Assembly (NCBI GenBank): GCA_018398585.1
Contig: JAGTTD010000020.1
Coordinates: 23,284,350 to 23,348,349 of the forward strand
Direction of reading: 5' to 3'
Length of the DNA: 64,000 nucleotides
Source of the DNA: Simmondsia chinensis
Lineage: Eukaryota; Streptophyta; Magnoliopsida; Caryophyllales; Simmondsiaceae
Shown piece after piece: positions 41,583 through 54,039 of the stretch; the first letter of the stretch is position 1; each line of letters opens with the position of its first letter. Under the pieces are notes generated by a model that searched no databases, was not told the origin of the DNA, and saw only the letters and a program-made list of their open reading frames with translations. Both the position numbers and the translations under genes were made by a program.

Positions 41583-43365
41583 CTATGAACCAGAGGCGCT
41601 TGGTTTTCTCTTAGGCTTTCCCCTTCCGAATAACGTGATCCTTCGAATGATCCTCAGGATCCGGCCAGCATATTTTCGTTGTGAAATAAAATTTACCGAA
41701 CTAACACAACCAGTAACCTGTCCCCAAGCCTCTCTGCTTTTACTAGACGATCTTCCGTCTAGACCATTTGGTTCTAAACTCGATTTAGTTGGTTTTTGCA
41801 AATGAATGATTTTCTTCAAAGACGTGAATTCTTGTTCGAGATTTTGAATTCGAAAGCTGGCGGACTCGCACTCTTTTCGTAGTTCGTCTGGTTCATCGCG
41901 GTCCATAAAGGGGCTCTCATCTAGATTGTGGCTCTTCGAGTTGGGGTATCTCGAGCTCGAGAGGCTTCCAGAGAATTCTGCTGAGTATGTGCACCTAAGG
42001 GTGTAAAAAAACAAAATATTTAGGGAGCAGACTTGAAAAGGTTAACGAGTCAAGTTTTATAAGAGCTCGATAAAAACTTGTTAACAACTCATTGACAATT
42101 GGTATTAGAAAATGGTTTGATAATGACTTGATAGTGATTCGAATCTCTTGTAGTTAAAAAAAAAAAAAAAAAACTTGTATAATTACATGTATTAACACGC
42201 ATCTATATTTTTCTTTCAAACATTTACGTATAATTGTCAATAATGCAGTAAATTAAGCATTTTCTTGATATTATCCGTACAATAAACTCCTTATAATACA
42301 TATTCATATTTTTGCTTTTTAAAAAAAGGTTTAAATAATCAACTTATACCAAAAATAAGTATACATGTTGTATGCTTTGTTAAATTTGTTGTTTTAACTC
42401 CAAAATTATTGATTATTACCCTATCATTTGCTATATGTTATGTCGTCTACTATCGCTTTGTGGCAAGCCATTAAGCAAGCCTAGTTCGAGCATGCTAATG
42501 AGCTTAACAAGCTGAGTTCGAACATGAAGGTGCTCAATTCATTAATGTTCCCGGGTAGTTTGACAAGGGCTTGTTAGAAGCTCATTAACGGTTGGTACTA
42601 GCCCAAATAGTTTGATAATGACTCGATAGTAATTCGAGTAGCTCGGCTTAACAGTGAGCTTGACTCGATCGCAACCTTCGTTCGTTTGTGAGCTTGACTC
42701 GGCCTGAAAATTTTTAACTTGATTAGTTTTAGCTGAGTATGGAACACACTAAATTCGAGTTATTTACTCAAATAAATATATAAATTAACATAAAAGGAGT
42801 TATTTACTCTGTTGATCCCTAATGCTTGTATATTTGTTCAAATTAGTCCTTCATCTTTTCTTTTGTTCAAAAAAGTTCATAATATCTGTAAGTTTGTTCA
42901 AATTAGTCTTTCATTTTTTTCTTTTTGCTTACAAAAGTCCCTCAGTTATTATTATTTTATGACAAAATTAAGACCTCAATTAGTTAAAAACTAAAAGATG
43001 AGAGACCACTGTTATCCTGGACTAATGAAGCAAATAACTCCTCTAATATATTATTGAACTGCATTCAAAACAACAGTTTAGAAACTCGATAAGAACTCTC
43101 AGCTCGAGCTCAAAAAGCGGTTCGACTCAGCTCAACTCGACTCGTTTATACCCATAGACGTACCTGAACGACTCCGAGCACTCCTTAAAGGCGGTCTGGG
43201 TGTGCAACTGCTGAACAAAAAGGGCTTGAACGATCAATCGAATTGGCATGAACTCATTTTGAACTGCTTCTATGCACACTTCTTGTGACAATTTTTGGCA
43301 ATTTAGGTACTTGCAAATTGACCCTTTTTCTTCTTGTGTTATATTTGGGTGTGCCTGAAAAAAAC

Positions 43366-43398
<33 letters not shown>

Positions 43399-46300
43399 CG
43401 AACAACGGTAGAAAGTAAGACCGAAGATCAACTTTAAAAACCTGAAATAACTATGTAAACGGGTTCAACACTTGACCTAACACAGACCCAAATTTCATCG
43501 AGTTACCTAAATCGGTGAAACGTGTTATCCTAAACTGAACCCAACTTCAAAAACCTTGATCAGGACTGAACCCACCTCTTCATGTCATGTTTTCCCATGC
43601 CAACTCTAATTTTGAGGGACAGTTAGGTCACGTAATCGAGACTTGGATCTTGAAATTAAATAAAGGTCTTTACGCAACATATAATTGTTTCAAAGGCAAA
43701 GTTTTTGAGCTCGTTACGTGTTTACCATCGTTACTGAAAATTTTATTCCATGCTTCATATGTAACTAAGGGTCTGTTTGGTAACAAATATTTTCAACTAA
43801 AATTAATTTTTAAAATTTTTTTTGTCTTCCTAGTTAAAGAAAATGTATGAGATTTGCGATGGCCAAGGTTAGATTGCATTAAAGTATATAACACGAGGTT
43901 ACTACCGAGAACGTTTTGCACTCTGTAAAGGTAAATATTTTCCTCTTTCGTTGAGGGAAAGTTAATTAGGAAAATATTTTCTTTGTTTGTGATCTTTGCT
44001 ATAAAATTATGCAAAGACTGACATAAAAAATTTACCTGGAGGTAAATGTTAACGGCTTTATATAAATAGTCATGGTTTTGTCTCCAAGAAACAGGCACTA
44101 TCTCAATAAGACTCATGAACCTTTTTAGCCTTGTGCTCGGATCCTCAGCCATACGAGAGATATACATATCCCATAACTCGGCTACTATCGAGTTGCTCGT
44201 AGAAATACTACTCATATTTTCTGCTTCCACTTTCGACGACACATATGAACTGAATATACTTTCCATCATTGAGACTGATAAATCATGTCCGTTAAGAAAA
44301 TCTTCTACATGAGCCAAGGGCAACAAAAGCACAATCAGATCTTGCAACTTTTTCATCCCTTCCGCTTGTAACCCTAGCTGGAGCGCTCGAGCTAGTATTG
44401 CAAAATAGAAACCTACTGGGATTACTCTGGTAGCCTTCTCACTTACTGGTAACAAATCGAGGACTCCTTGGAGTACTTCGAGAGATTTTGTTTCAGTTTT
44501 TGCGTCATCATCTCCATTCTCCTCGCAGAGACACTCCCAAAACCGACGCGTCTTTCTGGACAAAACCCATTTGTTAGCATAAAAAACGATAATCGGACTC
44601 ACATATTTCTCATTCATCCATTGTCTTCTCAGCGACCCAATGATCCTTTTGAAGAATGCAAAGGGAAGGGCAATTAGGTCTTTTACCCAAAGATCCTGGC
44701 TCACGATTCGTATAACCGCATCAGTGCTCCAAGGCCGGCTAGCCAGTGATTCTAGCGAGAAAACAGGTGGATCCCGTTTCCTATCTGGGTCAAGGATCTC
44801 CATACATGCCATGAAAGCGAGCGACTCGATGCAGCGGCTCACAACAAGGAGTTGCTCAGCCCATGGGGGAAGCGACCGACATTTTTGAAGGACGATTAGG
44901 GTGTCATCCCAGCTTTGGAAAACGACTCGGTTCAAATACAAGTCGGTTCGTTCAATGAGGTTACTTGAGCTATATGATTCTGACATCTCGAGAAACTCAG
45001 CAGCGCATCGTAAGGATGCCACATTAAACGGGTCGATGAATGTGGATGAGGTGTACATGAACAATATTATCATCTCGAACGTCTCGAATCCTCCCGGGAA
45101 GTTCGACGGTAGGTCGATTTCCGAAGTTTCTTCCAATTCTCTCCTAAAGTAGCCACTTTTTGACATCAAAGGTAACTGCAAAGATTAATATTAGGAGAGA
45201 AGTTGACACAATCGGAATTGTGAAAACATATATTCTAACGCCCCTTTTGAATCAACGAAAAACATTTTTCTTATGTAAAATATTCTTGACAAACTGTTTA
45301 CAATTAAATTTTTTCTTCATTTAACAGTTTTGTCTTTTAAAAAATGCTTTCCTTCGTTATATAGATTTATATGAGTTTTATGCTCCACCGAGCAGAGGTT
45401 GCAGTAAGTTATATGACGTGAAGTACTTTTGCTTAGACGGGAAAATGTTTGCGTTCTTTCGTTGAGCGAAAGTGATTAATTTTTCTATTTGACAATGGAA
45501 AATACATTCTGTATTTTCTGGTTATTGCTATAAAAATATACAAAGAAACAATAGAATTGAAATGAAAAATATTTTCTATCAAAATAAATAGAGCCTAAAG
45601 CGTACACATCTTACCTTGTGTAGGCTGAAGATCTTTCCAGCGACTCGAACACGAACCGAAACAGGTAATCCGGTCTCTTGACTCCTGAAATACAAATCCA
45701 CATATCAGTAGAAAATCTATGGTGACGGGAAATATTTTTCGTCTAATTCATGTTTTTCTTTGCATAACTGCACAACAAAAATCATATTTACAGAATATGT
45801 TTTCCTTCAGTTCGGAGAATTGACTTCCCCTTCAACGAGAGGAGATGACATTTTCCTTCACGGAGGGGAAAATATTTTCTATAGTAATTTCATATCATAT
45901 GTTTCACTTTAACTTCAATTTAATTAAGCATGAACTTCATATACATTTATCGAATGAAACCATTTTCTATAACTAGAAAAACAAAAATTTCTTAAAAAAT
46001 ATTTTAATTGAATATATTTTATTATAAGAAATTCTTTACAGGAAAAATGTGTTCAAAAAAGGGTTCCAGTTGTCAAGTTATTTGAAAACTAAAATTATAT
46101 ACATAAGTAATACCCAAAAACTAAAAACTCGATAATCCAATCCGAAACCGATCCTAACAATTATGGTAACTAATTTGAAAATGACTAGTTAGAGTATATT
46201 TGATCCATGAAATCACGGATATTGGGTTAAGATGTAGACTGCATGCTATAGAAAGCAAAAAGAAAAGTAGAGTAGAGCGAAGAAAGAGAAAAAGAAGTCG

Positions 46301-46784
46301 AGAACAAGAGAAAATGAAAAATTTTGTAAAACAATTTTGAACTGTTTTTCAAATTTTCCAAAAGAAGATGAAAAATAAAAAAACTATTTTCCCACTTCTA
46401 TAACTTAAATTTAAGTTTTTAAACATCGTTTTCAAATTCTCTACTTCTAACGAGTCCCTAAGTTTCATTGAAAAAAGTGATAAAGAAACGAGAACAAGAG
46501 AACATGAAGAAACCTGCAGAAGCAACATAGACGGAAAATTCCGAACCGTTTTTCAAATTTTGCAAAAGAATACGACAAACCAGAAAACTGTTCTCCAACT
46601 TCTACGACTAACATATAAACTTTCAAACAACTTTTTCAAATTCTCTATTACCAAACAATCCCGAAAATTTCTATGAAAAATCGATATGATATGCGAAAAA
46701 TAAATACCAAGTGATAATCTTGATCTTGAGGAGGGCACTGAGATTAGGAGAAGACTGAGGGCTTGACATCACTGCTGCTTCCAT
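41583..46784 (-). CDS. DOT3: BTB/POZ and NPH3 domain protein, DOT3-like, five exons
   Basis: Predicted 629-residue NPH3/RPT2-like (NRL) protein. Exons in order: 46708-46784, 45615-45684, 44036-45175, 43164-43354, 41583-41994 (77, 70, 1140, 191, 412; sum 1890 bases, phases fit, all GT..AG). A short BTB domain (about 35-130) carries VAGKIFSLHK, SKSGYFRRE, FPGGFETFE and RCAAEFLEM. The NPH3 domain (about 210-490) has DLWVKDLIALPFAFFKRII, DYLYKAVNIYLQ and the signature NCQKLSQEVCIEAVQNEFMP. A predicted coiled coil is near 531-562, and the tail is basic (GKPKRKPSASGS). NRL proteins are membrane-associated scaffolds in phototropin and auxin-transport signalling, some as CUL3 adaptors. The DOT3 (vein patterning) assignment is by remembered similarity and could be another NRL member. 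Confidence 0.88.
42020..42730. repeat. GAGCTCG-type relics in DOT3-like intron 4
   Basis: Two partial copies of the hAT-like family with a poly(A) stretch near 42156. They account for most of the 1169 bp intron. Confidence 0.4.
43367..43396. repeat. A30 tract, the polypyrimidine tract of a splice site
   Basis: 30 adenines on the plus strand, read as T30 in the DOT3-like pre-mRNA, ending 12 bases before exon 4. Confidence 0.9.
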
Positions 46785-46960
46785 CTTCTTTTCTCTATCG
46801 AAATATCGAATGGTTTATTCATAAATTGGAATAACCGGATCAGAAAACTCTACGATAATTCAATATAAGAGATCTCGGGTCGAATCGGTATTACAAAAAC
46901 TGAAGAAGAAGACACAGCAGAAGAAGAAGGGTTTTGATTGGGGAATAGCATTTATACTTG
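46785..46960 (-). promoter_or_regulatory. DOT3-like promoter and leader
   Basis: Minus strand AAGTATAAATGC gives a TATA box at 46949-46955, followed by a CTTCTTCTTCTG-rich leader and the ATG at 46784. Distance suits a start near 46920. Confidence 0.55.
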
Positions 46961-47020
46961 TCTTTCATTTCCCCCATTAATGCTACACTCCCCTTCTCCC
47001 TAACATTCTTATATTATTAT

Positions 47021-47487
47021 AAGGGTTATTTATGTCTCGGGTTCCTGTACTTTGTTTATTATGTTAATTTAGTCCTTTTATTTTTAATTGTGTCTTCACC
47101 CTTAGTTTGGGGGCACTCGAAAACAGCCTCTCTTCAGGGGTAAATACCTCGAAGGGGGAAGGCTGCGTACATCCGCCCCTCCCCCGACCCTACTTAGGCG
47201 GGAGCCCTCGAGACACTGGATATGTTGTAGTTTTAATTGTGTCAATTTAGTCCCTATACAATTCAAAATGTGTCAATTAGTCCTTAAAGAAAATTTTATG
47301 TTAAATTTTTAATGGTTTGGCCACGAATTGGGTTAAATTGAGTAAACGGATGAATTTATAATAACTTACTTGAATCTATCATAATTTTACTGTTCAAAAT
47401 TACATTATTAACGTAACTTAAAATTTGATTAAAGGACTAAATTGATACAATGGGAAAAGTACAAGGACATTTGGAATAAATAATCCA
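47021..47487. mobile_element. GGACTAAATTGACAC MITE split by a SINE tail
   Basis: Same inverted ends as 2977-3475, with the insertion at 47095-47230. Its left edge is about 65 bases upstream of the DOT3-like TATA box. Confidence 0.75.
47095..47230 (+). mobile_element. Angio/RTE tail-only insertion
   Basis: AGTTTGGGGGCACTCGAAAA, GGGGGAAGGCTGCGTACATC, GGCGGGAGCCCTCGAGACAC, ending ATGTTGTAG. Perfect 13 bp duplication TTTTAATTGTGTC at 47082-47094 and 47231-47243. Confidence 0.92.
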
Positions 47488-47489
47488 TA

Positions 47490-48130
47490 TTAAAATTACT
47501 TGTATAATTAGTATGTTAAACACGTATTTGTATTTTTTTATTTAAAACGGATGTTTACGTATTATTGCCAATAATATGTAACATGCACGTGTTATAAAGC
47601 AAATATAAGCTAAAAATAATTATACCTATACCTAAATTAAGTATCCTTATTTTATATTTTTTGTATCGTCTGATTAATATAATTATAGCTCTCTCCACTA
47701 TGTTAGTGTTTTATAAGGAGTTGTTATAAATATTAATGTAATCATTTATAATTTTGTTTATAAGTCAATGAATTTTTGTCCGAACCTTTTTCCAGTAATT
47801 AGCGAGAGAACTATTGATCAACCATTTTATGTATATAGTCAAATAATATTCGAAATCATTAAATTCTATTTAATTTTTAATCTATGCAGGAAAATTGGTA
47901 CAATCAGGGTAGTCAGAGAGGGTCCTTTTTTTGGTAATTTTGTTGTCCAAATTCGCTTAAATATAGCTCGAATAATCTACTTTATATTATAATATGCAGG
48001 AAAATTTGCTTGTTCCACGACTCTATAGCTAATTATCAAAAAAAAAAAATATCAGTAAATATTTAGGTCCTTTATATATATATATATGTTATTTTTTCGA
48101 TTATGAATGACATAATAGAAGCAAATTGAT
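47490..48130. other. AT-rich DNA, nothing recognised
   Basis: No repeats with clear ends and no convincing coding sequence. Confidence 0.4.
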
Positions 48131-48139
48131 AAACATAAG

Positions 48140-48520
48140 TAGGGGAACAAATGAGCCAGCACACAAGCCGACTCATCACATAACTTGAAAATTTTGACTC
48201 AATTTGAACCTAAGCAAAGCTGAGCTGGCTCGTTTTTCTTACTGACCCAAGCATAGTGAACCTAGTGAAGCTCTGAGTGTATTTTAATATATTTTATTAT
48301 CTTAGGTCAAGTTAGCGTTAAGCTTAAATAAGTCAAGCTTGAGCCTAAGTGAGTCAAAATAAGGCAAGCTAACTTATGAGCTTATTGAGTTGTGTTTGAG
48401 TTCGACTGGGCTAGGTCGAGCCCGAGCTAAAGTTTTCAAACTTAGCGAGCTTCGAGCCGATCTTGAGCAAAGCCTCAAGCTAGCCTGATAGGCTTGGATT
48501 TAACTCAACTTATATAGACC
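48140..48520. repeat. GAGCTTAAATAAGTC-type relic
   Basis: Same degenerate family as 4115-4770, starting near GGGGAACAAATGAGCC. Confidence 0.45.
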
Positions 48521-48812
48521 GCTAGATCTAGGTACAATCTGGCCAATGCTGAGATTTTATGAGGCAAAAAGCAAGTTTAATTGATGAGACCCTTTTTCGA
48601 TAACTTCGGCGTAAGCACACCTCAACTAGTACATTTTTCATTAAAGTATCAGCTAATATTTGAGTCTTTCATAATTATATATACATATGCAGTTATCGCC
48701 TATCATATATAAGTCAGTATTTCTTCAATTATAAATGATAATAAGCAATAAAATCAAACTGATAATATAATTATTTTTCAGATGAAATCCTCAACAAATT
48801 GAGGTCCTCGAT

Positions 48813-49425
48813 TACAAACAACAACAACAATAACAATACCAGTGCCTCAAAGGGCTCCCGCATAAGCGGGGTTGGGGGGGTACGCAGCCTTCCCCCTTCC
48901 GGGAGATACCCTAAAGGGAGGCTGTTTCCGAGGACCCCCAACCTGAGAAGCTTGTCAAAAGCATAGAAGTATGGCAGCCTGGCAGCAAGAGAGCAACACA
49001 GCATATAAGCAGGGCAACGCACAAGAAAGGCATTACGAGCAAAACTCAATGCTAGGCAAATAATAGGCAAATAAGATAGCAATTTGCAGATAAACAGATA
49101 GCAATCAGGAGAGCAAATATGCATATAAGTGCACCAAAGAGGAAGTCAAAAACGCCTAGAAACACTAGTGATAGCACTAATAAGTTGGACTACCCTACTC
49201 TAAGCCGTTATATCTGTTACCCCTATGTTAGCCTTCCATTGGGCTCTGTCTAAGACCATCTCCTCGCAAAGATTTAGACGGATGACATCTTATCGAATGA
49301 TCTCCAGCCATCTCTTTTTTAACTACTTTAATTACTCGAAATCTTAACTGGTCCACTGATAATATGGAGTTTCTAGAATTCAGGGAATCAAGTGGTTTTG
49401 ATTTATGGGCCACGTTCACCATTTC
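48813..49425 (-). mobile_element. RTE-clade LINE 3' fragment
   Basis: On the minus strand KKRWLEIIR, a stop, DVIRLNLCEEMVLDRAQWKA can be read in one frame (about 49230-49330), the C-terminus of an RTE reverse transcriptase. A 3' UTR and the tail (AGGTTGGGGGTCCTCGGAAA to GCACTGGTATTGTTATTG) follow. The 5' boundary is not certain. Confidence 0.8.
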
Positions 49426-49859
49426 CTAAAAAAATTATAGTGATATGTGTTACGTTATTTTTGATCATTTATAATTTAAATATTTTGATGTTATAATATA
49501 TATAATAAGATATCTTAGCATTAAAAGTTTTTTATTATTTAAATACCCTGAAATTTTAAAATTTTATCAATTAGATATTTTTTTGGCAAAACATTGAATT
49601 ATTTTTGTTAGAAAATACTAAAGCAAAACATAATTCCAATTATATATAAGTATTTTTAATTACAATGATGATTTTATACCAAAAAATGCTATAATGACAA
49701 ATGATTTCAATAAGATATAGATAGCTTGCATCAAAATTCGGTAACTTTTTATAACAGTTTGCTTAATTTTATTGAGAACACCGACAAGGTTATGTATATG
49801 TATATAATTAAAATTTTCTGCTTAAAATTGTTAGATTCTCATAAAAAGTCATCAGATTC

Positions 49860-51128
49860 ACACACACACATATATAGGAAAATTATCACTTAGATGTCCT
49901 GAAGTTTGAAGATTTATCACTTAGGTACCCTGATATTTTAATATATACAATGAGATACCTTGAGTTTTAAACATTTTATTATTTAGATACCCAGAAGTTT
50001 ATTTGTCATAAACTCAATATATTGTCGTTAAAAAAAATGTTATAATTGAATATAATTTCAACAATATATTAGTATCTTTGTTAGAAATTGATGATTTTTT
50101 GACAAAAAATGCAAAAGTGACACATAATTGTGGTAAATTTTTGGTAGTTTACATCAGTATTTGGTGAATATTTTATCACAATTTGTTAGAATTTTTGATG
50201 AAAATATTGGCATTAACTTATTTATATTTCCGTATTCATGTATTATATCAATATTTTTTTTATAAAATCAATTATATTCTTACAAAAATTCATTAAATTC
50301 TGATATAGGATACCTAGGTGATACAACATTCAGATCTTAGGGTACCCTATTGTGTATATTAAAATATAAGGGTACCTACGTGATAAATGCTCAAACCTCA
50401 GGGTATCTTTCAGAAAAATGGAAATATGGAGTTATATTGCTTGTTTATGTTGGGAAATATGGAAAACCAGGAATGAGTTTATCTTTCAGAAAAAAAATCG
50501 GGACCTGAAGGCACTTGTTCTTGCTTCAGCTCGCCTCTCCGAGGAATTTAGAGCTTCGCTTGTGATCAACCATCAAGCAGCCCTATCCGTCAAAATAAAT
50601 TCTGACGTGGCTTGAAAATCGAAGGATGTGTTGGCAGCTGCGGCAGTGGTGGCGAGGGATGCCTCGGGCTTTATTGTAGCAGGGTGGTGTGGATCATTTT
50701 ATGCTGCGTCCCCTCTTATGGCTGAAGCTTTTGTTCTTAGAGCCGCTTGTTCCCTTGCTTGTCATTTTAATTGGAGCTCCGTTATCTTTGAAGCAGATAA
50801 CAAAATTATTATCGATGCTGTTAATGGTGAGGATCCAAGCCTTAGTGGATGACATATGCTCCTTTTCATGTTCTTTTAGTAATGTTTCTTTTGTTTGGTG
50901 TCCTAGGAATTATAATAGGGTTGCCCATTTTGTGTGTAAGTGACACCGCTCAGGTTGTTGTTAGCATGATTGGTGGGTAAACATTCCCCCATCTCTTTCT
51001 TGGATTGTTCTTTCGGATAGTAATGAATCGTAGTTGGCTTGCGGGCGTCTTTGTGCTCAAAAAAAAAAAAAAAAAACCTCAGGGTATCTAAAGTGATAAT
51101 ATTTCCATATATATATGTGTGTGTGTGG
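49860..51128. mobile_element. Long-TIR GGTACC element interrupted by a LINE
   Basis: Left arm: CACACACATATATAGGAAAA, TTATCACTTAG, CTTAGGTACCCTGATATT, ATATATACAATGAGATACC. The right arm is its inverse: GGGTACCTACGTGATAAA, CTCAGGGTATCT, GTGATAATATTTCC, ATATATATGTGTGTGTGTGG. Arms are over 110 bp. Without the LINE it would be about 590 bp. No transposase. Confidence 0.75.
50409..51076 (+). mobile_element. 5'-truncated LINE with RNase H-like end
   Basis: Carries the C-terminal part of plant LINE ORF2: CWEIWKTRNEFIF, then the RNase H-like region with KINSDVA, a stop (TGA at 50613-50615 where Trp is usual), AAVVARDASGFIVAGW, SPLMAEAFVLRAA and FEADNKIIIDAVNG. A frameshift near 50845 leads to SFVWCPRNYNRVAHFV. 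Ends in about 18 A. Flanked by CCTCAGGGTATCT at 50396-50408 and 51077-51089. Confidence 0.9.
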
Positions 51129-51444
51129 TGGCGTTCTTATGAGAGAGACAACTCCTGCCCTCCATTTTAATGGACAACCAAGATTTGTTGAACATTAAAA
51201 AAATAACAATTTACAGTCAAGATTTGTTAAATATTAAAAAAATAATAATTTACAGTCCATATCCTTTCATAGGGCAGAAAGACAGAAGAGGTAAGGGAAG
51301 GAAATTGTCTTTTTTTTTTAATATTCAATAAATTTTGACCGTAAAATGTTAATTTTTTTAATGTCAAATAATTCTTGGCTGTCCATTATAATTGATGGCC
51401 AGGATTCGCCACTCTCACGCTCTCACCCTCTCGTAAGAACGTTA

Positions 51445-51445
<1 letters not shown>
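51129..51445. mobile_element. MITE with GCGTTCTTA ends
   Basis: Left GTGGCGTTCTTATGAGAGAG..CCATTTTAATGGACAACCAA mirrors right TTGGCTGTCCATTATAATTG..CCTCTCGTAAGAACGTTAC. Followed by a TA repeat (51449-51474). Confidence 0.75.
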
Positions 51446-51479
<34 letters not shown>

Positions 51480-51704
51480 CTCATATTATTAAAATGGTGC
51501 ACGAGGGAAAGAGCAAATATTAAGGCAAGAAAGGCGTTCTCGAGGAGTGAGAAAGTTGAATTTTTGAGCCTCTCTCTCTCTCTCTCTCTCTTCTCCATGC
51601 ATAAACTGTTCCCAAATTCCATTCAAAATTGTGGACTAACATTTCTTGACTTTTCTTAATATTTCGAGGATACGGTACGTCAATCAAGAGTTCGAGATCA
51701 TCTG

Positions 51705-51905
51705 CCTACTCTGATATCATGTAAAATTTTATCGATCTACAAAGTTGGCATACACGAGATCTATAAATAAGTCTAAGTAGGGCTTTATCTTAAAATCAAT
51801 TAACGTCAGGGTTAGAGTATCCCACTAGATTTATATGTCGGTCTCTTCTTTTCTACTGCTCTTACATGAGATTCACGTCTGAGTCACATGTGATATTACT
51901 AATAT
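51705..51905 (-). mobile_element. Decayed TRIM LTR with primer-site relic
   Basis: TACTCTGATATCATGTAAAA (inverted primer site plus LTR end), then ATAAGTCTAAGTAGGGCTTT, CAATTAACGTCAGGG and CTTACATGAGATTCACGTCT in the order of the 20922 TRIM. Confidence 0.6.
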
Positions 51906-52255
51906 AAACGAGTAATCTAAAGTATTTAACATTGAGAAGGAAAGATGAGATTCGAACTTGAGTGACTTCTGAGGAATGTAAGTAAGATAGTGAATATGAT
52001 TTTTTTACCGCTTTTACGTTATTCTTAATTAGTCGATATAATCTGTTACCTGTGTATCCACGACAATTGCCCCATATCTACTGTGCGTCACCTGTCTCAA
52101 TTTTTTTAATTATTTAAAAAAAAATATTATGCATATACATGATTTGTCTATCCAATAAATACATAAAATGTAATTAGATTACAAAAAATAATATTAAATA
52201 ATTATATGGACGGGTATTAATGATCCATTGGCAACCCACATTGGCACAAGTACAA

Positions 52256-52369
52256 GGCGCTTTGGAAATGATTTTTTTTTTTTTTTTTATACTGGTAATG
52301 CCACGCCTAGATCGAACCCGTGTCTTAGGGTTTGGCAACTGCCACCCCAACCATTGGCGCTTTGGAAAT
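52256..52369 (-). mobile_element. Short tRNA-derived SINE with target duplication
   Basis: 86 bp body (52270-52355) between perfect copies of GGCGCTTTGGAAAT (52256-52269 and 52356-52369). The minus strand shows TGGTTGGGGTGGCAG as an A box, GGGTTCGATCT as a B box, and a poly(A) tail. Confidence 0.9.
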
Positions 52370-53230
52370 ATGCAGTGATGAGAGTCATGCTTTGATACTT
52401 TAACTGAGAGTATTAGCGACAAGATTACAGTACAAAACTGGCAGCTCGTACAGAAGACGCCACAGATAACTCGCAAAAAACTGAGGCCTAGGAAACAAAA
52501 ACAAAAACATTGAAGAAAAAAAGATAAATAGGAAAAAAAAAAAAAACAAACAAACAGGCACTATATAGATACAACACCACAAGATGAAATAGGCCAGGAA
52601 TAGAGGAAAACAACCGTACTAAAACTGGAGATGAGATTGACAGGGAGTCAGAGCATTCAAAACCCTATTCCATCGTTTGTACCTTCTTCTACGCAAAGCT
52701 ACATTGAGTAAGGTTAGTACCTTACAATACAACAGTAATATCTGGAACGAGAGCTATGAGATTGGATAATAACCGAGAAAAAGAGGTGAATCAACTTTTG
52801 AAATTAGAATCATCAGTTAAAAAGGAGCCAAAATTTTAACTACTAAACCAATACAAGTATTACCACCAGTTAAAAAAGGGACCATATCTTTCTGCTCCGC
52901 ATTTTTGTACAGGTTGTCTTAGAACTCATCTGTACAAATTACGTGTTCCGTAATACGACTTTATCACTTTTATCGAAAATTAGACAATATGAGATGATAT
53001 TATTATCATATTAACATGCACACGTGGGGAAGCTAATAATTATTAATTAAAATTGCAAATTAAATACTAACAAGTTTACTTGATTGATACAAAAAATAAT
53101 TTTTTTTGTGGACTCATTCAAATCTTTGCAATTTTTTTTACTCTTTCTTGTACAAAAATAATTCGCACGTGAAATTGGTTCCTATGACAACTAGAAAAAC
53201 AAAAAATAAAAATAAAAAAATGTAATCGAC
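52370..53230. other. Non-repetitive DNA of unknown nature
   Basis: No family seen elsewhere in the window. A short plus-strand frame after ATTACAG at 52430 reads TKLAARTEDATDNSQKTEA then stops, which could be a gene's last exon, but the acceptor is poor and no partner exon was found. Confidence 0.3.
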
Positions 53231-53231
53231 A

Positions 53232-53700
53232 TGTTACGTTGAAAACTTCATATGTGAGTATAATTAATGATGGGTTATGTGTGAAGACCGATCATATTGG
53301 CCCTTATTTATGAGGTACAGTAATGTGCCAATTCTATTTAGGCTCGGGTTTAGTGTAAGAGACTCTATATATACACAGGTTGTGTATGTTGTCATTAGGG
53401 TTTGAGTTAGGATTGAGAGTTGAGGTGTCTCGTGTAAACTTTCGATGAAATAGTGAAATTATTGTGCTTCTCTTGTGGATGTAGGCTTCAACTGAACCAC
53501 ATAAACTTCGGTGTTCTCCACAATCCCCTTTAGTGTGTGATTGCTATTTCAATTTGTGGTTCGGTATTCTGTGGGGTGGTTTTAATTAGTGGTATCAAAT
53601 GTTATGTTGAAAACTTCACATGTGAGTATAACTAAAATGTCTCGTATTGAAATTGTGAGAGAGAAAAACTCCGCATATAAGTATATTGAGCCCATAGTTT
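53232..53700 (+). mobile_element. LTR retrotransposon relic
   Basis: TGTTACGTTGAAAACTTCA opens an LTR-like stretch with a CTATATATACAC TATA region and a U5-like end. TGGTATCA at 53590 resembles a Met primer site, and a second start TGTTATGTTGAAAACTTCAC follows at 53600. Looks like an LTR, a fragment of interior and the start of another LTR. Confidence 0.6.
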
Positions 53701-54035
53701 ATTGAGCTTTCTAGTCCTTATTTGAAATCGGTTTGATAAGATACTGGTATGCTTGATGCTCGGTTGAAACAATAGCCTAATTGATCTATATTGAGCTTTT
53801 CATAGAGCCAAGTCTGCAACTGAGTTAAGTTTGCTACCAAGCCGAGCTATTCAATCCATTCTCAAGCAAATATTGAGTTATTGACGAATTCTTAATGAGT
53901 CGTTATCAAACTGTTTGCAATATGATTGAACCAAATACCCTTATGTCCGAGCCGTCATTGTTATTATTGAGTCTATTTCAACTCAATTCAATAAGCTATC
54001 AAGCTCCCTAACCGATAAGTTTTAATTGATTTCAA
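53700..54035. repeat. GAGCTC-type hAT-like relic
   Basis: TTGAGCTTTCTAGTCC through AAGCTATCAAGCTCCC motifs of the same degenerate family. No gene. Confidence 0.4.
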
Positions 54036-54039
54036 ACAC

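Noticed and set aside
48771..49124. Minus-strand frame of 117 codons
   Set aside because: Crosses the RTE LINE 3' UTR and tail; not a host gene.
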